From assembly GCF_001557215.1 (NCBI RefSeq), contig NZ_LSJM01000301.1:1-5269 (forward strand): a DNA stretch of 5,269 nucleotides. Direction: 5' to 3'. The notes under the pieces were generated by a model that had not been told where the DNA came from, ran no database searches, and saw only the letters and a program-made list of their open reading frames with translations. Positions 1 through 5,269 of this stretch are shown one piece after another. Numbering within the stretch: position 1 is the first letter of the stretch; the number at the start of each line of letters is the position of its first letter. The translations under genes and the position numbers were made by a program. The stretch is from Sphingomonas sp. CCH9-E2. Its GTDB lineage: Bacteria; Pseudomonadota; Alphaproteobacteria; Sphingomonadales; Sphingomonadaceae.

Positions 1-22
1 GCGGGAGGGGAGAAGAAGAACC

Positions 23-697
23 TTAAGCACCGGCCTCCGCCGGCTCTTCGAGGCTGTAGCCCAGGCCACGGATGGTGGTGATGACGTCCGCGCCGAGCTT
101 CTTGCGGATGCGGGTCACGAACACCTCGATCGTGTTCGAATCGCGGTCGAAATCCTGGTCGTAGATATGTTCGATCAGCTCGGTGCGGCTGACCACCTTG
201 CCCTTGTGGTGGAGCAGATAGGACAGGAGCTTATATTCCTGTGCGGTCAGCTTCACCGGCTCGCCCGCCTTGGTCACCTTGCCGCTGCGCGTGTCGAGGC
301 GGATGTCGCCCGCGATCAGTTCGGCGCTGGCATTGCCCGATGCGCGGCGGATGAGGGCGCGCAGGCGGGCGATCAGCTCTTCCGACTGGAACGGCTTGGC
401 GACATAGTCGTCGGCGCCCGCGTCGAGGCCGGCGACCTTGTCCGACCAGCTGTCGCGCGCGGTGAGCACCAGCACCGGGGTGGTCTTGCCCTCCCGCCGC
501 CAGCGGTCGAGCACCGTCAGCCCGTCAATCTCGGGCAGACCGAGGTCGAGGACGATCGCGTCATAGGCCTCGGTCGAGCCGAGATAATGACCTTCCTCGC
601 CATCGCTCGCGGTATCGACGGCATAGCCCGCGCCTTCGAGCGTGGACTGAAGCTGGTTGCGGAGATTGGGTTCGTCCTCGACGATCAGAACGCGCAT
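23..697 (-). CDS. OmpR/PhoP-family two-component response regulator
   Basis: A 224-residue DNA-binding response regulator that should activate or repress promoters when phosphorylated by a sensor kinase in the cytoplasm. The receiver domain spans about residues 1-115 and keeps all key residues: the acidic pair E7/D8, phospho-acceptor D51 (in IVLDLGLPEIDG), switch T79 (LVLTARD) and K101 (AKPF). A winged-helix domain spans about residues 128-217, with the usual EYKLLSYLL, TIEVFVTRIRKKL and IRGLGYSL segments. The length is normal for the family. The ATG at 697 is preceded by a good Shine-Dalgarno core, GAGGG at 706-710, with an 8-nt spacer, which supports this start. The gene lies 25 bp downstream of the PepSY gene on the same strand, so the two are probably cotranscribed. 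Only 22 bp follow the stop, so the cognate histidine kinase is expected beyond the left edge. The regulon cannot be told from the sequence; resemblance to PhoP/QseB/FeuP-type regulators is general. The family call is very secure. Confidence 0.96.
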   Translation of the reverse strand: MRVLIVEDEPNLRNQLQSTLEGAGYAVDTASDGEEGHYLGSTEAYDAIVLDLGLPEIDGLTVLDRWRREGKTTPVLVLTARDSWSDKVAGLDAGADDYVAKPFQSEELIARLRALIRRASGNASAELIAGDIRLDTRSGKVTKAGEPVKLTAQEYKLLSYLLHHKGKVVSRTELIEHIYDQDFDRDSNTIEVFVTRIRKKLGADVITTIRGLGYSLEEPAEAGA

Positions 698-722
698 CGG
701 TGTTTCCCTCTTTGTCGCCGGG

Positions 723-1034
723 TCAGCCGCCCGACCGGCTCATCACCTGACCGGTGCGGCCGTCGACATCGATCCAGATGACGTTTCCATTGCGCAGGAA
801 CTTCAGCGTGTAAATGCCGGTTCCTGAATCGAAGTCGAAGCCGAGATAGCGGGCGCCCTGACGCTCCATCTGCGGCACCACCCGCGCCTCGATCGCGCGG
901 AGCGGGAGCAGACGGCCCTGGAGGCGGCCTTCGCGCGCAGCCTCCTGGTCGCTGCGCCGATCTTGCGGCACAGCGTGAACCGGGGCAGCGGCGGCGAGAC
1001 ACGCGCCGAGACAAAGGACACCAAACATCTTCAT
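723..1034 (-). CDS. Small secreted PepSY-domain protein
   Basis: A 103-residue protein predicted to be exported to the periplasm. Residues 1-21 form a Sec signal peptide: short basic start (MK), a hydrophobic stretch (FGVLCLGACLAAAAP) and a VHA cleavage site before V22. The mature part is basic and charged up to about residue 35, and the remainder (about 35-100) matches a single PepSY domain, ending in the typical strand pair YTLKFLRNGNVIWIDVDG followed by RTGQVM. PepSY domains are known from peptidase propeptides and from small periplasmic proteins encoded beside two-component systems. Here the gene sits directly upstream of the response regulator, so a role as an accessory sensor or modulator of the missing kinase is inferred. 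The start could be M1 (1034) or M3 (1028); neither has a strong Shine-Dalgarno. The cysteines at 8 and 12 lie inside the signal peptide's hydrophobic core and I see no convincing lipobox. Domain call likely; function not shown. Confidence 0.85.
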   Translation of the reverse strand: MKMFGVLCLGACLAAAAPVHAVPQDRRSDQEAAREGRLQGRLLPLRAIEARVVPQMERQGARYLGFDFDSGTGIYTLKFLRNGNVIWIDVDGRTGQVMSRSGG

Positions 1035-1061
1035 GACGGGGATGGCATAGCCCCGCCGCGT

Positions 1062-1076
1062 TGAACAGCCCGTGAA
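1062..1076. promoter_or_regulatory. Possible tandem binding site for an OmpR-family regulator
   Basis: In the divergent gap between the PepSY gene and uup, the plus strand carries TTGAAC and GTGAAT, whose TGAA cores start at 1062 and 1073, exactly 11 bp apart. On the minus strand this reads ATTCA followed by GTTCA, 28-42 bp upstream of the PepSY start codon at 1034. OmpR/PhoP-type regulators bind as head-to-tail dimers to direct repeats with about an 11-bp period, so autoregulation of the PepSY-regulator operon is a reasonable idea. The repeat core is only four to five bases, and a match like this could arise by chance. I see no convincing -35/-10 pair nearby on either strand. Confidence 0.22.
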
Positions 1077-1157
1077 TGCGGCGGAAAGGTGGCTGTCAGG
1101 AACGGGCGGCCCGACAATGCTTGCCCGATGGCGCGCGCGGCCCTACCTGCCCCCGCC

Positions 1158-2936
<1,779 letters not shown>

Positions 2937-2942
2937 GTTTAA

Positions 2943-2968
2943 AGCCCCTCCCCTTCAGGGGAGGGGCT
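2943..2968. terminator. Hairpin between converging genes, likely bidirectional terminator
   Basis: A perfect 11-bp inverted repeat: AGCCCCTCCCC (2943-2953), loop TTCA, then GGGGAGGGGCT (2958-2968). It starts 7 bp after the uup stop codon and overlaps the stop codon of the lipid kinase coming from the other side, so it can end transcription of both. The flanks are weak as U tracts: TATTC follows on the plus strand and TTTAAA on the minus strand. The hairpin is therefore either an imperfect intrinsic terminator or a copy of a dispersed GC-rich hairpin repeat doing the same job. Confidence 0.72.
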
Positions 2969-3863
2969 ATTCAGCCGGCACCACCACGTCGATCGCGCGT
3001 TCGGCCACGCGCACCGTCACAGGCACGCGCGCGAGCACTTCGCCGTCGATCGAGATGCTGCGGCGGGGACGGGCGTCGAGCTTCAGCTCGGTGCCGCGAA
3101 ACTCCTCGACCAGTTTCTCGCGGCCGCGCAGGCGGAAGAAGCGCAGATACCAGTCCCACGCCAGCCGCCAGCGATTGCGGCCGGTGACGACCTGAATCAG
3201 CATTTCGCCGCTTTCGACGCTGGCCTCGTCGCTCATCACCACGCCACCATGGAATTTGCCGTTGAGGATGCGCACCTCGCTCGCCCACATGCGGTGCGGG
3301 CCGCGCGCGTCAGTGACGGTGACGCGGAATGGGCGGAAGCGCGCGAAGCACCACAGCGCCCAGGCGAGATAGCCGACGCGTCCCGCATATTTCTTGAGGT
3401 TATGCGGCACCGTCTTTCCGATCATCGGCGACAACCCCATCGCGGCGGCGTTGGCGAAATAGTCCCCGTCGATCATGCCGAGATCGACGCGGCGGCGCTT
3501 GCCGGTCGCAATCGCATGAATCGCGCCGTCGAGGTCGAGCGGGATGCCGAGGGTGCGCGCGAAGCTGTTGGCGGTGCCGAGCGGGAGGACGGCGAACACG
3601 ACATCCTTACCGACGACGTCATCGACCACGCCCGACAGCGACCCGTCGCCGCCGCCGACGATCACCATCGGCGCGCCGCTGTGGATCGCGTCGCGGACGG
3701 TGTCGTCGAGCAGGTCGGGGTCCTTCACCGGATGCGCGGCGATCAGGCGGATGCCGGCTGCCGCGATCTTTTGCCGCGCAGACTCGAACAGCGCTTCGCC
3801 GCGCCGTGACTTGGCGTTGACGATCAGCACGGCTTCGCGCGGGACAGGCAGGGTCGTTGTCAT
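2967..3863 (-). CDS. Diacylglycerol kinase-family lipid kinase (YegS/DgkB type)
   Basis: A 298-residue protein, the usual size for soluble bacterial lipid kinases of the DAGK catalytic family, which transfer phosphate from ATP to a lipid hydroxyl at the membrane surface. The N-terminal part shows VLIVNAKSRRG (12-22), the nucleotide-binding GGGDGS (70-75) and LPLGTANSFAR (93-103). DLG at 127-129 and the following YFANAAAMG begin the second, beta-rich lobe. IDGE (272-275) near the C-terminus is the conserved closing motif. No signal peptide or membrane helix is seen. One oddity is S100 where characterised members usually have Asp (GTxNDFA). The true substrate (diacylglycerol, phosphatidylglycerol, sphingoid base or other) cannot be told from sequence. 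The ATG at 3863 has no clear Shine-Dalgarno; it lies 42 bp after the preceding same-strand gene, so cotranscription is possible. The stop codon overlaps the shared terminator hairpin. Confidence 0.92.
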   Translation of the reverse strand: MTTTLPVPREAVLIVNAKSRRGEALFESARQKIAAAGIRLIAAHPVKDPDLLDDTVRDAIHSGAPMVIVGGGDGSLSGVVDDVVGKDVVFAVLPLGTANSFARTLGIPLDLDGAIHAIATGKRRRVDLGMIDGDYFANAAAMGLSPMIGKTVPHNLKKYAGRVGYLAWALWCFARFRPFRVTVTDARGPHRMWASEVRILNGKFHGGVVMSDEASVESGEMLIQVVTGRNRWRLAWDWYLRFFRLRGREKLVEEFRGTELKLDARPRRSISIDGEVLARVPVTVRVAERAIDVVVPAE

Positions 3864-3905
3864 CGCGCAATAACAGCGTGGAGGCTGGGAAGGTCCGTCG
3901 TGCGA

Positions 3906-4394
3906 TCAGTAAAGCAGCGCACGTTCGTCGATTTCCCGAAAGACCGGCAGGTCGAGCGTGGCAATATCGGCCCAGCCGACATGGACGACATCTTCGAAAT
4001 ACCAGCGGTCATGGTCGCCATCCGATTTGGAGTTGCAGCGCAACGTCACGCGCTGGCCGAAGGGCAGGCGCACGATCCACTGGTCGAGATTGGGGCGATA
4101 TGGGGTGTGGTTGGCGACGTTGAAGCGCAGCCAGAGATGATCGCTGCCCTCCATCCGCGTGGCGAGCGGGACGCGGCCGTCCTCGATCTCACCCAATGCG
4201 CCATAGCTGGTGACGGGGACGAAGCCGTCGCGCGCGCGATACTCGATCCGCTGGTACCAGCCCTGTTCGCTTGCGTGCGGGGGATCGAACGGGACTTCGC
4301 GGGGCAGGGCGTTGCGCACCGCTGACCAGGGCATGCCGCGCGCCGCCTTGTCCCAATGGATATGGACATGCTGGATCGCGAGCTGTCCTCTCAC
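3906..4394 (-). CDS. Uncharacterised 162-residue protein, coupled to the ATPase gene
   Basis: I do not recognise this family. With a GTG start at 4394 it is 162 residues and overlaps the ATPase stop codon by 4 bp (GTGA), a classic translational-coupling arrangement; GGGAGG lies about 14 nt upstream, a little far. An alternative ATG at 4334 gives 142 residues but drops an alternating H-V-H-I-H strand that looks structural. The protein is soluble, rich in Trp, His, Arg and Asp, with no signal peptide, membrane helix or cysteine-rich motif. Notable segments are SEQGWYQRIEYRARDGFVP, DHLWLRFNVANHTPYRP, LDQWIVRLPFGQRVTLRC and HDRWYFEDVVHVGW. The regular hydrophobic/charged alternation suggests a mostly beta fold. 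The coding frame is real: it is open through the whole region, and third positions are GC-rich as in its neighbours. Context suggests it works with the ATPase, for example as substrate, adaptor or partner; this is inference only. Confidence 0.8.
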   Translation of the reverse strand: MRGQLAIQHVHIHWDKAARGMPWSAVRNALPREVPFDPPHASEQGWYQRIEYRARDGFVPVTSYGALGEIEDGRVPLATRMEGSDHLWLRFNVANHTPYRPNLDQWIVRLPFGQRVTLRCNSKSDGDHDRWYFEDVVHVGWADIATLDLPVFREIDERALLY

Positions 4395-5200
4395 AGGCGC
4401 TTGCCGTGCCTCCCGGCGAGATCGACGACATATTGCCAGGCGACGCGGCCCGAGCGGCTGCCGCGCCGCGTTGCCCAGTTGATCGCCTCCGCCGCGTCGA
4501 ACGGCAGGCCGTGGTCCGCGGCATAGGTCTGAACGATCGCGACATAGGTGTCCTGATCGATCGCGTGGAAGCCGAGGCTGAGCCCGAAACGGTCGGCGAG
4601 CGCGAGGCTGTCGTCGATACTGTCCCGCGGGTTGATCGCGCTCGCCTGTTCCTCGAGGTTGCGGGGGATCAGGTGGCGGCGGTTCGAGGTGACGAACAGG
4701 CGGGTATTGGCCGGGCGCGCTTCCGCTCCGCCTTCGAGCAGCGAGCGGAGCGCGCGGCCGTCGGAGGCGGCGTCGAAACCGAGATCGTCGAGGAACACGA
4801 CGAACGCGCGCGGCGCTTCGGCAAGGAGCGCGAACAGGGTGGGGAGGGTGTCGAGCGCGTCGGCCTGTGCCTCGACCAGCGCGACAGCTCCGCCTTTGGC
4901 CTGAACCGCGGCGACGGCGGCCTTGCTCAGCGCAGATTTGCCGGTGCCGCGCGCCCCCCACAGCAATGCGTCATGCGCGGGAAGCCCGGCCGCTAGGCGG
5001 CGGACATTTTCGACCAGCGTGGCTTTCTGGGCGTCGATCCCGACCAGTTCGGCCAGCGGGAGCGGGGCGAAGGCGCGGGCGGGCTGGAGATATCCTCGAT
5101 GCCAGACATAAGCGGGATGCGCGGTCAGGTCGGGCGCGGGCGGCGGTGGCGGCGCGAGCCGTTCAAGCGCGGCGGCGATGCGGTCCAGCGGGTCGGTCAT
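4391..5200 (-). CDS. DUF815-type P-loop ATPase (AAA+-like)
   Basis: A 269-residue cytoplasmic ATP-binding protein. A short helical start (1-16) leads to a proline run (17-23), then a conserved-looking lead-in with LVGIDAQKATLVENVRRL (52-69). Walker A is GARGTGKS (82-89), Walker B is FVVFLDDLGF with D138/D139, and sensor-1 is N173 in LFVTSNRRHLIPR. The TSNRRHLI motif, the DRFGLSLGF segment that follows and the closing region WATRRGSRSGRVAWQYV are hallmarks of the DUF815 family, a widespread but poorly characterised ATPase group related to AAA+ loaders. Length is normal. No membrane segment or signal peptide. The ATG at 5200 has no Shine-Dalgarno (upstream bases are C-rich), so translation may be leaderless or weakly initiated. 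It is the first visible gene of a minus-strand run and its stop overlaps the start of the next gene by 4 bp. Molecular role unknown; the family call is secure. Confidence 0.92.
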   Translation of the reverse strand: MTDPLDRIAAALERLAPPPPPAPDLTAHPAYVWHRGYLQPARAFAPLPLAELVGIDAQKATLVENVRRLAAGLPAHDALLWGARGTGKSALSKAAVAAVQAKGGAVALVEAQADALDTLPTLFALLAEAPRAFVVFLDDLGFDAASDGRALRSLLEGGAEARPANTRLFVTSNRRHLIPRNLEEQASAINPRDSIDDSLALADRFGLSLGFHAIDQDTYVAIVQTYAADHGLPFDAAEAINWATRRGSRSGRVAWQYVVDLAGRHGKRL

Positions 5201-5248
5201 CGGCCCGAGGGCTAGGGGGTGAGGCGGGGGAAGGCAATCTGTATTCCT

Positions 5249-5269
5249 CCCCTGAGCTTGTCTCAGGGG
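5249..5269. repeat. Perfect hairpin at window edge, probable dispersed intergenic repeat
   Basis: Stem CCCCTGAG (5249-5256), loop CTTGT, stem CTCAGGGG (5262-5269): 8 perfect base pairs running to the last base of the window. The preceding CCT (5246-5248) would extend the stem if the next bases outside the window are AGG. The core resembles the CCTGAGCTTGTC-type short repeats I recall as common between genes in sphingomonads. It shares the 10-mer CCTCCCCTGA with the minus strand of the hairpin at 2943-2968. It lies about 50 bp upstream of the ATPase start, so it may be a terminator for a gene beyond the right edge or a repeat with no direct role in this operon. The rest of 5201-5248 shows no convincing promoter. 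Confidence 0.6.

Noticed and set aside
167..781. A 204-codon plus-strand open frame opposite the response regulator
   Set aside because: It is antisense to a complete, motif-perfect response regulator and crosses its gene boundary; a GC-bias artefact.
1061..1149. Possible promoters for uup (TTGAAC at 1061, TTGCCC at 1121)
   Set aside because: No matching -10 element lies at a proper distance; the best partner, TACCTG at 1144, matches only two of six consensus bases.
3249..3809. A 186-codon plus-strand open frame opposite the lipid kinase
   Set aside because: It mirrors the kinase coding region and shows no domain or plausible upstream signals.
4395..4961. Upstream extension of the unknown protein's frame to about 351 residues
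   Set aside because: The added part lies entirely within the ATPase gene in another frame and is Arg/Pro/Ala-rich, as out-of-frame translations of such DNA are. The real start is most likely GTG 4394 or ATG 4334.
4271..4996. A 241-codon plus-strand open frame opposite the ATPase and unknown gene
   Set aside because: It spans two well-supported minus-strand genes, its product is low-complexity Arg/Glu/Val-rich, and no domain is visible.

Overview
The window looks like ordinary chromosomal DNA from a GC-rich alphaproteobacterium, most probably a sphingomonad (Sphingomonas or a relative). The reasons are high GC with a strong third-position GC bias, several genes without a clear Shine-Dalgarno site, sphingomonad/Caulobacter-like protein flavour (DUF815-type ATPase, Uup, PepSY plus OmpR-type regulator), and GC-rich hairpins of the kind dispersed through such genomes. 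The taxonomic call is inference; no rRNA or tRNA gene is present.

Layout, left to right. (1) 23-1034, minus strand: a signalling pair. A small secreted PepSY-domain protein (723-1034) is followed after 25 bp by an OmpR/PhoP-type response regulator (23-697). The partner sensor histidine kinase is not in the window and would be expected just beyond the left edge. (2) 1035-1157: a divergent intergenic region holding a possible 11-bp-spaced direct repeat, the geometry OmpR-family regulators bind. (3) 1158-2936, plus strand: a complete Uup-type ABC-F ATPase with two nucleotide-binding domains and a C-terminal coiled-coil domain. (4) 2943-2968: a perfect 11-bp-stem hairpin between two converging genes, acting as a shared terminator or being a dispersed repeat. 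(5) 2967-5200, minus strand: a three-gene run. It is a DUF815-type P-loop ATPase (4391-5200), an unrecognised 162-residue protein whose GTG start overlaps the ATPase stop (3906-4394), and after 42 bp a diacylglycerol-kinase-family lipid kinase (2967-3863). (6) 5201-5269: the upstream region of this run, ending in a second hairpin cut by the window edge.

How the genes work together: the PepSY protein and regulator probably form a three-component envelope-sensing circuit with the missing kinase. The ATPase and the unknown protein are tightly coupled and may act together; a link to the lipid kinase is only positional. Uup stands alone. I see no mobile element, phage, CRISPR array or defence locus. 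The most open question is the uncharacterised 162-residue partner of the DUF815 ATPase.
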